A stretch of DNA of 64,000 nucleotides from WHTI01 sp963756365 (lineage in GTDB: Bacteria > Actinomycetota > CADDZG01 > WHSQ01): assembly GCA_963756365.1 (NCBI GenBank), contig CAVWNF010000003.1, forward strand, positions 1,860,001-1,924,000. The letters run 5' to 3'. Of the stretch, positions 44,526 to 53,739 are shown one piece after another. The notes under the pieces are model-generated. The model did not search any database. It had not been told where the DNA came from and was given only the letters and a program-made list of their open reading frames with translations. How positions within the stretch are numbered: position 1 is the first letter of the stretch; each line of letters begins with the position of its first letter. The position numbers and the translations under genes are program-made.

Positions 44526-45520
44526 CAGGACGCAGCCAGGCGTTCGGCTGCGCTGCGGAACTGCTTACCGGCGTGATAGCTGGATCTCACCAACGGCCCG
44601 GACTCGACCCACGCGAATCCAAGTTCGTCCTCGCCGAAGGTCTTGAACCGCGCGAACTCGTCGGGGTGGACCCAGCGATCGACGGGCAGGTGCCACGAGA
44701 CCGATGGCTGCAGATACTGCCCGATGGTCAGGACGTCGCAACCAACCGCCCGAAGATCACGCATCGCTTGGTAGACCTCGTCCTCCCTCTCACCCATCCC
44801 GACGATCAGGTTGGATTTGGTCACCTGATCCGAGCGGAGTTCCTTGGCCCACATGAGGAGGTCGAGGCTGGCGCGATAACCGAAGCCGGGCCTGATCTCA
44901 GGATGAAGCCGCGGCACCGTCTCGAGGTTGTGGGCCAACACGTCGGGGCGGGCCTCGATCACGCGTTCCAGCGACTCACGGGGATGCTCCTTGCGGCCCT
45001 TGAAGTCGGGGATCAGGACCTCGATGCCGCACTCCGGCATCGCGGCACGAACCTCGGTGATCGTTGCTGCCCAGTGGGCCGAGGCCGCATCGTCGAGGTC
45101 ATCCCTCGCCACGCCGGTGATCACCGCGAACCGAAGGCCCATAAGACGAACCGCCTCGGCGATCTTGGCGGGCTCATCGGGATCGAGCGGTTCCGGCTTG
45201 TGGGTCTTGATGTCGCAGAACGAACATCTCCTCGTGCAGAGATCACCACACAGCAAGAACGTGGCCTCGCGGGACTCCCAGCACTCGTAGATATTGGGAC
45301 AGGCGGCCTGCTCGCACACGGTGTGCAGGCCCCTCTCGCGCATGATCGACATGAGATCGGTGTAGTTCTCGCCCCGCTGCACCTTGACCTTGAGCCAGTC
45401 TGGACGCCGCTCTGGCCGGGCCGCGCCGGGGCCGGGAGCGGAGTTCATCTTGACCCCGCGCCTCTGCTCGCGTTCGATCTGATCACGCGTCTTGATGGTG
45501 GGTTGGATTACGTTGCCCAT
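44525..45520 (-). CDS. lipA: Lipoyl synthase
   Basis: 331 residues. Two cluster motifs: C-x4-C-x5-C in CEQAACPNIYECW (auxiliary cluster) and C-x3-C-x2-C in CTRRCSFC (radical-SAM cluster), followed by DEPAKIAEAVRLMGL and HNLETVPRLHPEIRPGFGY. Inserts sulfur at C6 and C8 of protein-bound octanoyl groups on E2. Paired with LipB in this cluster. Needs Fe-S supply. Confidence 0.95.
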   Translation of the reverse strand: MGNVIQPTIKTRDQIEREQRRGVKMNSAPGPGAARPERRPDWLKVKVQRGENYTDLMSIMRERGLHTVCEQAACPNIYECWESREATFLLCGDLCTRRCSFCDIKTHKPEPLDPDEPAKIAEAVRLMGLRFAVITGVARDDLDDAASAHWAATITEVRAAMPECGIEVLIPDFKGRKEHPRESLERVIEARPDVLAHNLETVPRLHPEIRPGFGYRASLDLLMWAKELRSDQVTKSNLIVGMGEREDEVYQAMRDLRAVGCDVLTIGQYLQPSVSWHLPVDRWVHPDEFARFKTFGEDELGFAWVESGPLVRSSYHAGKQFRSAAERLAAS

Positions 45521-45564
45521 ACCCTCTTAGGGTACAAGGCGCCACGACGAACGAGGACGGTGGG

Positions 45565-46044
45565 ATGGCTACTTGGCAGGACGTGATCGATGCGGAGCCC
45601 GCCTTCGCGGCTGAGATACAAGCGGTTCTGGACGCCCATAAGCACAAGTTGATCGCCACCCTGAGACCCAACGGAAGCCCGCGGATCAGCGGTCTCGAGT
45701 GCGAGTTCGCAGTCGGTCAGCTCCATTTCGGGATGATGCCCAGGTCACGGAAGGCCGCCGACCTCAGACGCGACCCTCGCCTCGAGATCCACTCCTCGTC
45801 CGAGGACGCCGCTGAAGACGACCCTTCGACGTGGCTCGGAGACGCGAAGATCTCAGGGCGAGCGATCGAGGTGACCGACCCTCAGGAGCGGGCCGCCTTC
45901 ACCGAGGATCCAGGGGCGACCCATCCGATGTTCGTCGTAGACATCGAACGCGTCGTCAGGATCAAGCTCGATGGCAGCCCACTCCATCTCCTCGTGAGGA
46001 CATGGCGTCCGGGTTCGAAACTGAAGGACGTCTTCGCCGACTAG
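45565..46044 (+). CDS. PPOX-type flavin-binding family protein
   Basis: 159 residues. Split beta-barrel of the pyridoxamine-phosphate-oxidase family: HKLIATLRPNGSPRISGLECEF, HFGMMPRSRKAADLRRDPRLEIHSS and a central ISGRAIEVTDPQERAAF block. May bind FMN or F420. Function unclear. Its stop and the E1beta stop both use the palindrome CTAG (46041-46044). Confidence 0.8.
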   Translation: MATWQDVIDAEPAFAAEIQAVLDAHKHKLIATLRPNGSPRISGLECEFAVGQLHFGMMPRSRKAADLRRDPRLEIHSSSEDAAEDDPSTWLGDAKISGRAIEVTDPQERAAFTEDPGATHPMFVVDIERVVRIKLDGSPLHLLVRTWRPGSKLKDVFAD

Positions 46045-47075
46045 TACTCGGCGAGTTTCCGCAGTTCCTGTTCGAGGCGATCGGCATCAGGTAGGAACCA
46101 GTGCTCGAGGGTCGGTGCATACGGCATCGCCGGAACGTGCGGTGCCCCGATGCGTACGACCGGAGAGTCGAGTTCGTGCAGAGCCTTCTCTGCGATCTGC
46201 GCGGATACCTCGGCGCCGACCCCGAGGAACTTGTTGTCCTCGTAGACGACCATCGCCTTGTTGGTCTTCCCTACCGACTCGAGCACGGTGTCGATGTCCA
46301 GCGGGTAGATGGACCGCAGATCGATGACCTCGACCTCGATCCCGTCGGACGCCAGACGCTCGGCGGCTTCCAGGCAGAAGTGATGCATGAGTCCGTACGA
46401 GATGCACGTAACGTCTGACCCCTCGCGGGCGATGCGCGCCTTGCCGAACGGCGTGGTGTAGCGCTCGTCGGGAACGTCTCCCTTGATCAGGCGGTACGTC
46501 TTCTTGTGTTCGAGGTAGAGAACCGGGTCGGGATCTTCGATCGCTTGGATCAGCATCCCCTTCGCATCCTCCGGCGTCGATGGAGCGACCACCTTCAACC
46601 CGGGAACATGGGCGAAGAATGCCTCGATCGACTGCGAGTGATACAGCGCGCCGTGGACGCCACCGCCCCAGGGGGTTCGCATCACGAGCGGTAGACCGAA
46701 ATCGCCGTTGCTCCGATATCTGACGCGAGCGGCTTCCTGCACGATCTGGTTGAAACCAGGGAAGATGAAGTCCGCGAACTGGAACTCGGCGACGGGGCGC
46801 AGATCATCGAGCGCCAGACCGATAGAAACACCGGCGATAAGACACTCGTCGAGTGGGGTGTCGATCACACGGTCCGGTCCGAATTCCTCGAGGAATCCCA
46901 TCGTCGCGCGGAACACGCCACCGCGAGCTCCTACGTCCTCTCCGAGGACGACGATCCGGTCGTCACGCTTCATCTCGTCCATCAGCGTGTCGTGGATCGT
47001 CTGGATGATGTTCTTCTGCGTCACTCCGCTGTCCTTCGCATCCTCGGTGGTCGTCTCTGTCGCCGTCGTCATCAC
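46041..47075 (-). CDS. Branched-chain/pyruvate dehydrogenase E1 beta subunit
   Basis: 344 residues. Transketolase-like domain: VVLGEDVGARGGVFRATMGF, DTPLDECLIAGVSIGLAL, FADFIFPGFNQIVQEAARVRYRSNG and C-terminal domain with YEDNKFLGVGAEVSAQIAE. Overlaps E1alpha by ATGA (47072-47075). Together they decarboxylate a 2-oxoacid and pass it to the lipoyl E2. Confidence 0.92.
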   Translation of the reverse strand: MMTTATETTTEDAKDSGVTQKNIIQTIHDTLMDEMKRDDRIVVLGEDVGARGGVFRATMGFLEEFGPDRVIDTPLDECLIAGVSIGLALDDLRPVAEFQFADFIFPGFNQIVQEAARVRYRSNGDFGLPLVMRTPWGGGVHGALYHSQSIEAFFAHVPGLKVVAPSTPEDAKGMLIQAIEDPDPVLYLEHKKTYRLIKGDVPDERYTTPFGKARIAREGSDVTCISYGLMHHFCLEAAERLASDGIEVEVIDLRSIYPLDIDTVLESVGKTNKAMVVYEDNKFLGVGAEVSAQIAEKALHELDSPVVRIGAPHVPAMPYAPTLEHWFLPDADRLEQELRKLAEY

Positions 47076-48079
47076 TCGACCTCCAGGTCCGCGTAGACGT
47101 TGTCCATGGCGGTCGAAGGATCTGGGAAGTCGGCTTCCTCGGCCGCCTTCGCCCCCTCCGAGACGATGGTCTTGGTTTCCTCGCGCATCTCGGCGATCTT
47201 GTTGTCGTCGATCACATCAACCGATCGCAAGTAGTTCTCGAAGGCCGGGATCGGATCCTTGGTCTTGGCCTCCGCGACCTCTTCCTTCGACCTATAAGTG
47301 CGGTCGTCGTCATCTGAAGTGTGCGAGTAGAAGCGGTACGTGCGAAGTTCGATCAGGGTCGGACCCTCACCGGCGCGAGCGCGGTCGACGGCTTCCTTGG
47401 TCAGCCGATAGGACTCGAGGATGTCGTTGCCGTCCCCTTCCACGCCCGGCATCCCATAGCCCTCGGCCCGCTTGAATACCCGGCCGGCGACCTGCTTGGA
47501 CTCGTGGACCGAGATCGCATACTGATTGTTCTCGCAGACGAAGACGAGCGGGAGCTTGTGGATCCCCGCCATGTTCATCGCCCCGTGCCAGTCGCCCTCG
47601 GACGTGCCACCCTCGCCGAACCATGTGCCGACTACGGCATCGGACTTCTTGATCTTCTTCGCCAAGGCGATCCCCGCGGCATGGAGGACCTGTGTTGCGA
47701 TGGGAGATGACCCGGTGATGATGTTGCGGTCGCGTGCCCCCCAGTGCGCCGGCATCTGGCGTCCGCCGGACGAGGGGTCGTCCTTCTTGCCGAAGAGACC
47801 GAGGAAAACGTCTTTGGGTGAGAATCCAGCGACCAGCACGAGAGCCAGATCGCGGTAGTAGGGGCAGAAGACGTCTTTGCCCTTCTCGAACGCCCATGCA
47901 GAGCCCACCTGGGCGCCCTCATGACCCGAGACAGGCACCACGAACGGCGCCTTGCCCATGCGGTTCAACGCCCACTGGCGCTCGTCGCAGAAACGAGCGC
48001 TCAGCATGAAGCGGTACATCTCGACGATGTCCTCTTCCTTGAGCCCCAACTCGGTATGGCGGTCCTTGCCCTCCGGCAC
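47072..48079 (-). CDS. Branched-chain/pyruvate dehydrogenase E1 alpha subunit
   Basis: 335 residues from GTG 48079 (preceded by GGGGGAG). ThDP motif GTWFGEGGTSEGDWHGAMNMAGIHKLPLVFVCENN (GEG variant) and phosphorylation-loop-like region YRFYSHTSDDDD. RQMPAHWGARD near residue 100. The YSHTSDDD loop favours branched-chain 2-oxoacid dehydrogenase. Comes 10 bases after the lipB stop. Confidence 0.92.
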   Translation of the reverse strand: MPEGKDRHTELGLKEEDIVEMYRFMLSARFCDERQWALNRMGKAPFVVPVSGHEGAQVGSAWAFEKGKDVFCPYYRDLALVLVAGFSPKDVFLGLFGKKDDPSSGGRQMPAHWGARDRNIITGSSPIATQVLHAAGIALAKKIKKSDAVVGTWFGEGGTSEGDWHGAMNMAGIHKLPLVFVCENNQYAISVHESKQVAGRVFKRAEGYGMPGVEGDGNDILESYRLTKEAVDRARAGEGPTLIELRTYRFYSHTSDDDDRTYRSKEEVAEAKTKDPIPAFENYLRSVDVIDDNKIAEMREETKTIVSEGAKAAEEADFPDPSTAMDNVYADLEVE

Positions 48080-48089
48080 TTCTCCCCCT

Positions 48090-48815
48090 TTAGCTTTCGA
48101 CGATCTTGGTCGACGGTCCGGCATGGCGCGGCGAGCCAGTCCTCAGATGTTCGGGATGGGCCCACGCGAGCCCGCGGTCGAAGACCTCAGCAAGGTGATT
48201 CGCCGCAAGGGTCGCGACCTCCTTCACCCCATGCTTGGTTCCGGTTTCGTTCTGGATCGAAGTCACCCACCGGTCTTGGATGCCGCACGGCACGATGCCC
48301 TCGAACATGCTGAGATCGGTCGCAACGTTCAGGGCGAATCCGTGCATCGTGATCCCGCGGGTGATCTTTACTCCGATCGCTCCGATCTTGTTCTTGCCGA
48401 CCCACACGCCTGTGTTGTCGACGTCTCGGCTGGCCTCTATCCCCAGGTCCTTCGTAACCCTGATCAGCACTTCCTCGAGTTTGCGGAGATACGAGATCAC
48501 GTCGTACCTCTCACCCAGCTTGAGGATCGGGTAACCGACGAGCTGACCAGGCCCGTGGTAGGTCGCCCGGCCCCCTCTATCGACGTTGTAGAGGGATATA
48601 CCTCGCCGCGCCCGCTCCGTTTCGTCGTAGACGAGGTCGTCCTGGAGGGCGCGTCGGCCGAGCGTGTAGGTGGGTGGGTGTTCGAGGAGCATGAGCGTGT
48701 CACCACGCTCATCGTCGAGACGAGACATGAACAGCTCGCGCTGCCACGACCACGCGTCCGAGTAATCAACCGACCCCAGCCACGATGCTGTTAGTACGGC
48801 TACATCGGCATCCAC
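48090..48815 (-). CDS. lipB: Octanoyl-[acyl carrier protein]:protein octanoyltransferase
   Basis: 241 residues. LEHPPTYTLGRR, DRGGRATYHGPGQLVGYPI and the catalytic Cys and Lys in IGAIGVKITRGIT with CGIQDRWVTS. Transfers octanoate from ACP to E2 lipoyl domain, before LipA. Short C-terminal extension (GPSTKIVES) overlaps nothing. Confidence 0.92.
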   Translation of the reverse strand: MDADVAVLTASWLGSVDYSDAWSWQRELFMSRLDDERGDTLMLLEHPPTYTLGRRALQDDLVYDETERARRGISLYNVDRGGRATYHGPGQLVGYPILKLGERYDVISYLRKLEEVLIRVTKDLGIEASRDVDNTGVWVGKNKIGAIGVKITRGITMHGFALNVATDLSMFEGIVPCGIQDRWVTSIQNETGTKHGVKEVATLAANHLAEVFDRGLAWAHPEHLRTGSPRHAGPSTKIVES

Positions 48816-48839
48816 GTTGATGCTCAGCCTCCTTACGGC

Positions 48840-50240
48840 TTACAGGTACTGCGATAGCTCGGACGTGAAGTCGTGCGTCTCGATGCGCTCCTTCACCCGT
48901 GCCAAGAACTGTGCTGCCTCGGCTCCGTCGATGATGCGGTGGTCCCAGGAGAGCGACAGGAACCCCATGCTACGGATCGCGATCGCGTCGTTGTCGGTGA
49001 CCACGACGCGCTTCTCGATCGCCTCGAACCCGATGATCGCTGTCTGACCGAGAGGGATGATCGGAACCGAGATGATCGAACCGAACGGACCCGGGTTGGT
49101 GATCGTGAACGTGCCACCCTGAAGGTCATCCGGTGAGAGCTTCTTGGTACGAGCCTTGACGACGACCTCGTTGATCCCACGGGCGATGCCGACGAGATTG
49201 CGCTCATCGACACCCTTGACCACCGGAACGATCAGCCCGCCGCCTTCAAGGGCGACGGCAACCCCGATGTTGACGTAGTGCTTGACGAGGTTCGCACCGT
49301 GCTCTTCGTCGTAGCTCGCGTTCACCTCGGGCATCTCGAGCAAGGTGTCGGAGAGCAACTGGGCGAGGATCGGCATGTAGGTGAGGTTGAAACCCTCCTT
49401 GGCACGGAAGTTCGCTTTGGCGCGCTCTCGAACGGAGACGACGTCGGTCCAATCCACTTCCACGGCGTTCCATGCGCGGGCGGTTTCGAGGCTGCTGGCG
49501 ACCATGTGTTCCGCGGTTCGTTTGCGGATGTTGCTCCACGGCACGAGTTCCTCGCGGCCGCCACCGCTCGGAGCGGCTGCGGGGGCCCGGCCCGAACTTG
49601 GAGCAGGCTTCGGGGCCTCCTCCGCCTGAGCCGCCGGTTTCGCTTGGGGCTGAGACTTGCGCTCTTCGACGAACCTGAGAACGTCTTGCTTGCGGATCCG
49701 GCCCCCGGTGCCCGTTCCCTCGAGATCGTCGAGATCAACATCGTTTTCGTCAGCGAGGCGTCTAACAAGCGGAGAGATGATCCCGCGCTTCGAGGTGTCG
49801 CCAGACGCGGCAGACCTGCGCGCTGGCTCCTTCTTGGGTTCTTCAGGTTCTTCGGGTTCTTCTTTCGACTCTTCTGCCGGTTGCGATCCGGCGTCCGGCT
49901 TCTCGTCCGGCTGCTCGGCTTCTGGCTGCTCGTCGGCAGCGTCACTGGCGTCGTCCTCGGAAGCCTTGTCGTCGTCCGAGCTGTCGTCACCCGAGCTCTC
50001 GCCGCCCTCGTCCACGATCGCGATCGCGGTTCCAACGTTCACCGTCTCGCCCTCTTCGACCAAGATCTCGGTGATCGTGCCGGACGCGGACGATGGAACC
50101 TCGGAGTCAACCTTGTCGGTGGAGACCTCGACGATGTACTCGTCGGCCTCGACCTTGTCGCCCTTCTGCTTCAACCACTTGGTGATCGTGCCCTCAACGA
50201 CGGTCTCGCCCAGCTGCGGCATCTTGATCTCGGTTGCCAT
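48840..50240 (-). CDS. Dihydrolipoamide acyltransferase E2
   Basis: 466 residues from ATG 50240 with GGGGAGG upstream. One lipoyl domain with lipoyl-Lys in VSTDKVDSEV (about residue 43), a long acidic Asp/Glu/Pro/Ala linker, peripheral subunit-binding domain (ISPLVRRLADENDVDLDDLEGTGTGG in parts), second linker, and acyltransferase domain ending with catalytic SWDHRIIDGAEAAQF. Core of the complex formed with E1 and Lpd (53740). Confidence 0.93.
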   Translation of the reverse strand: MATEIKMPQLGETVVEGTITKWLKQKGDKVEADEYIVEVSTDKVDSEVPSSASGTITEILVEEGETVNVGTAIAIVDEGGESSGDDSSDDDKASEDDASDAADEQPEAEQPDEKPDAGSQPAEESKEEPEEPEEPKKEPARRSAASGDTSKRGIISPLVRRLADENDVDLDDLEGTGTGGRIRKQDVLRFVEERKSQPQAKPAAQAEEAPKPAPSSGRAPAAAPSGGGREELVPWSNIRKRTAEHMVASSLETARAWNAVEVDWTDVVSVRERAKANFRAKEGFNLTYMPILAQLLSDTLLEMPEVNASYDEEHGANLVKHYVNIGVAVALEGGGLIVPVVKGVDERNLVGIARGINEVVVKARTKKLSPDDLQGGTFTITNPGPFGSIISVPIIPLGQTAIIGFEAIEKRVVVTDNDAIAIRSMGFLSLSWDHRIIDGAEAAQFLARVKERIETHDFTSELSQYL

Positions 50241-50387
50241 GCCCTCCCCTTCGAGGATCGAACGCGGGGGTCCACCCGCCCCCGCCATTGCGGCGTTTAC
50301 GTATCAGAAGGCTCCCAGTATCCCGCATCCTCCAGGGCCTCCGTTAAGGCGGCCGCGCCGACCCCGTCACGAGCTTGACCAGAGCAA

Positions 50388-50423
50388 CTCTGAAAGTATA
50401 TTTTCGCAAAATGCCTTTCAGAG
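50388..50423. promoter_or_regulatory. Nested inverted repeat over the ArsR start (likely operator)
   Basis: CTCTGAAAG (50388-50396) and CTTTCAGAG (50415-50423) are 9-bp perfect arms enclosing ATTTTCGCAAAAT, itself palindromic. It spans the ATG at 50411. AT-rich unlike its surroundings; probably the autoregulatory site of the ArsR-type gene. Confidence 0.6.
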
Positions 50424-50983
50424 ATTCCTTCGAACTGACCGACCCCAAGGCGATGAGGGCGCTCGCACACCCCACCCGCCTGTCGATCTTCCACACGCTG
50501 GTTGATGGCCCGACGACCGCGACCCGGTGCGCCGAGGCGGTCGGGGAATCGCCGTCGTCGTGCTCGTATCACCTGAGGATGCTGGCGGAGCAGGGGTTCG
50601 TGGAAGAGATCGAGAGCAGCGACGGACGCGAGCGCCTGTGGCGACTCGTGCGGCGCGGGTGGACCGCCCGTGCACTGTCGGGAGACTCGGAGGAGTTCGC
50701 GGCCGCGTCCCAGGTCCTTAGGGACTCGACGGTGGAACAGAGCGACGCGGTGATCGACTCGTTCCGCTCCCACCAGAGGGACTTCCCCCCCGAATGGAGG
50801 GAAGCTGCCGCCTTCATGCACTCGATCATCTACGCGACGCCAGATGAGCTCGAGGACATCGCCAACAAGGTTCTCGACGTCTTGACCCCGTACGCCGAGC
50901 GCGCGGGGACAGACGACAAGCCGAAGGGGGCGAGGAAGGTCATCACCGTCTTCCGCGCGGCTCCGTTCCCGGACGCGCCATGA
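50411..50983 (+). CDS. ArsR-type winged-helix regulator
   Basis: 190 residues from ATG 50411 (a longer GTG/ATG frame from 50375 is less likely). DPKAMRALAHPTRLSIFHTLVDGPTTATRCAEAVGES with CSYHLRMLAEQGFVEE are the winged helix-turn-helix. C-terminal part helical, no clear metal Cys set, so maybe not a metal sensor. ATGA overlap with the MFS gene: probable repressor of the exporter. Confidence 0.85.
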   Translation: MPFRDSFELTDPKAMRALAHPTRLSIFHTLVDGPTTATRCAEAVGESPSSCSYHLRMLAEQGFVEEIESSDGRERLWRLVRRGWTARALSGDSEEFAAASQVLRDSTVEQSDAVIDSFRSHQRDFPPEWREAAAFMHSIIYATPDELEDIANKVLDVLTPYAERAGTDDKPKGARKVITVFRAAPFPDAP

Positions 50984-52288
50984 AACGACTCATGCGCAAC
51001 GAGCAGTTCCGGTTGTTGCTCGCGGGCCAGTCCCTGAACATGTTCGGCGACGTAGCCCTGTTCCTGGTGCTGGGGATCTGGGTCAAGGACCTCACCGGGT
51101 CGAACGGAGCAGCTGGAGGAGTGTTCCTCGCGTTGGTCATCCCGGCATTCGTCGCGCCGATCGCAGGCGTCTACATCGATAGGTTCTCGCGTCGGACCGT
51201 GATGATCGCGAACGACCTGGCCATCGGGACGATCGTCCTCGCCTTGTTCTTCGTTACTTCTCGAGAGCGCGTGTGGATCATCTACGCGGTCGCACTCCTG
51301 TACGGAGGCTCCCAGCAGATCTTCTTCGCCGCTCGCTCTGGACTACTCGTCACGATGCTCAGTTCGGACGATCTCGGATACGCCAACTCCCTGCTCGAAT
51401 CGATCCGTCAGGGCCTGCGCGTGGTCGGTCCGCTCGCTGGAGCCGCTCTGTTCGCCGCGTTCGGAGGTGGGGCGATCGCCGCCCTCGACGCGATCACGTT
51501 CTACGCGTCTGCCGCTTTCCTCATAGCGATGAAAGTGCCCGAGGCGGACCGGAGTGATGAGCGCCTGCCTTTCCGCGAGGAGTTGACCGCCGGGTGGCGA
51601 CACATCTCTCGCACCCCCGCGCTCAGGATCGTGATGATCGTCATCTGCATCGCCCTCTCTACGATCGGGCTCTTGGAGGTCGCCCTCTTCGCTCTCGCCG
51701 ACGAGGGTCTCCATCGCTCTGCAGAGTTCATCGGAGTGCTGGCAACGATCCAAGGCGCCGGCTCCATCGTGGGAGGACTCGCTCTCGGGTCCTGCGCTGA
51801 AGAGGATCGACGAGGTGAACTACCTCGGGATCACCCTTGGGGGCGTCGGGCTTGGCCTCGGACTGCTGGCGGTCACCGATCTCCGCGTGGTTTCGATTGG
51901 ACTCTTCATAGTCGGTGTGGGCCTCGCCGGGCATCTGGTCGCCTACATGACTTTGATCCAACGACGCACTCCCGAGCGGCTCCAGGGACGGGTGTTCTCG
52001 GCCGCTGAATCTCTCTTGACGATCCCGTATGCGCTCTCGATGGGTCTCAGCGTCGTGCTGATCGCAATCATCGATTACCGCCTGATCTACCTGGTCAACG
52101 CGGTCGTGCTGCTGGTGGTGGGAGCCTTCCTGTGGCGGTGGACAGAAGATGCCCCGGAGGCAGGCGATCTCGTGAGTAGTGGACGCCCGATCGTCGCCCC
52201 CTCCCCTACGGGACGTCCTCCGGAACGGCCGAGTACCCCAGGGCCAGGGACACGCTCTCCGAGCCCCGACGCGTTCACGGCGGAATGA
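50980..52288 (+). CDS. MFS efflux transporter (frameshifted)
   Basis: About 435 residues with 12 helices. First part to about 51795 has GVYIDRFSRRTVMIANDLAIG (MFS motif) and ends GGLALGSC; the frame then shifts near 51790-51805 to ALKRIDEVNYLGITLGGVGLG. The C-terminal frame has FSAAESLLTIPYALSMG and a Pro/Ser tail. Overlaps the ArsR gene by ATGA (50980-50983). Likely drug/solute exporter under ArsR control. Confidence 0.82.
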
Positions 52289-52295
52289 GGTCCGT

Positions 52296-53720
52296 CTACG
52301 CCCGGACGACCCTGACGAAATCGGTGCGACCGGCGCGGGGGCCGGGCGCGCCGGCGACGACGGCTACAAGGTCACCCTCGGACACGATCCCGGCACCGCG
52401 GGCAGCCACAACGGCCCGCCGCACCTCTTCGCCCGCCTCGTGGGCATCGGGCATCTGACCGACGGCTAGAGGCTGAACCCCCCAGAGCAGCGCCAGCCCA
52501 CCCAGGATCTCGGTGCGAGCTGAGATCCCCACGATCGGAACCGAGGGTCGGAACGATGCGACGCGGCGCGGTGTCGAGCCCGAGTTCGTGGGACACAAGA
52601 TGGCCGCCACGCTGAGATCCTCCGCTGCCTCGACGGCAGCATGGGCGACCGCCCATGAGACCTTGTCGTCAACCATGTCGTCCTGAGCGATGGCCGGAGT
52701 CTCTTTCGGCCACGTCTCCGCGGCGAGCGCCGATTCGGCCATCGTGCGAACCACATGGGCCGGGTGATCCCCGATCGCGGTCTCTTCCGAGAGCATCAGA
52801 GCGTCGGTACCGTCAACCACCGCGTTAGCGACATCGGCGACCTCGGCGCGGGTTGGCAGCGGCGCATGCGTCATCGACTCGAGCATCTGCGTGGCGGTGA
52901 TCACGGGAGTGCCCGCTCGATTGCAGATCGCGATGATCTCCTTCTGCAGGAGCGGGACCCTGGTCAGGGGCATCTGGATCCCGAGATCGCCACGAGCGAC
53001 CATCACCGCATCGGCAGCCGCGACGATGGACGGAAGTTCTTCAACCGCAGCGCGCGTTTCGATCTTCGCCACGAGAAGCGGTCGGTGGCCTCGCTTCGGC
53101 AGCGCCGCCTTGACCCGCTCTATGTCCTCGGCATCGCGGACGAACGAGAGGCCGATCATGTCGACCTTCATCCTCAGGGCGTGCTCAAGGGCACGTTCAT
53201 CGGGCTCGGTGAAAGCCTGCATCCTGCGTTCGGAGCCGGGGAGATGCATCCCCTTGCGGGACCGAAGGGCGCCGCCTCGCAGCACCCGGGTGATGATGCC
53301 GTCGTCGGTCGTGTCTTCAACGAGAAGGACGATCTCGCCGTCCGCGAGGAAGATCTCGTCGTCCTCGGAGACGAGGCTCCCAAGCAGCGGCACGGTCGTC
53401 GAAACCTGGTGCTCATCTCCGACCACATCTCTCGTAGTGAGCACGAACCTTGCATCGGGTTCGAGCCTGACCTCGTCATCCCGGACGGGCCCGGACCGCA
53501 TCTTCGGGCCAGGGAGGTCGGCGAGCACGCCCACGATGCGACCGCGCTCGACGGCCACCTGGCGCGCTATGCGGGCCGTGCGAGCGTGTCGATCTGGATC
53601 CGCGTGAGCGAAGTTGAGCCGGAACACATCGACTCCGGCATCCACCAACTCGCCGATGACGCCGGCGTCATTGCTCGCGGGACCGAGCGTCGCGACGATC
53701 TTCGTGCGGCGCTCGATCAT
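52296..53720 (-). CDS. pyk: Pyruvate kinase
   Basis: 474 residues. RRTKIVATLGPAS, NFAHAD, LADLPGPKMRSG, SFVRDAEDI, the active-site block VAKIETRAAVEEL and MVARGDLGIQMPL, ITATQMLESMTHAPLPTRAEVADVANAVVDGTDALMLSEETAIG are all present. Final glycolytic ATP-forming step. Runs convergent with the MFS gene 8 bases apart. Confidence 0.95.
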   Translation of the reverse strand: MIERRTKIVATLGPASNDAGVIGELVDAGVDVFRLNFAHADPDRHARTARIARQVAVERGRIVGVLADLPGPKMRSGPVRDDEVRLEPDARFVLTTRDVVGDEHQVSTTVPLLGSLVSEDDEIFLADGEIVLLVEDTTDDGIITRVLRGGALRSRKGMHLPGSERRMQAFTEPDERALEHALRMKVDMIGLSFVRDAEDIERVKAALPKRGHRPLLVAKIETRAAVEELPSIVAAADAVMVARGDLGIQMPLTRVPLLQKEIIAICNRAGTPVITATQMLESMTHAPLPTRAEVADVANAVVDGTDALMLSEETAIGDHPAHVVRTMAESALAAETWPKETPAIAQDDMVDDKVSWAVAHAAVEAAEDLSVAAILCPTNSGSTPRRVASFRPSVPIVGISARTEILGGLALLWGVQPLAVGQMPDAHEAGEEVRRAVVAARGAGIVSEGDLVAVVAGAPGPRAGRTDFVRVVRA

Positions 53721-53739
53721 CGGACCATCAAGTGGTCCG

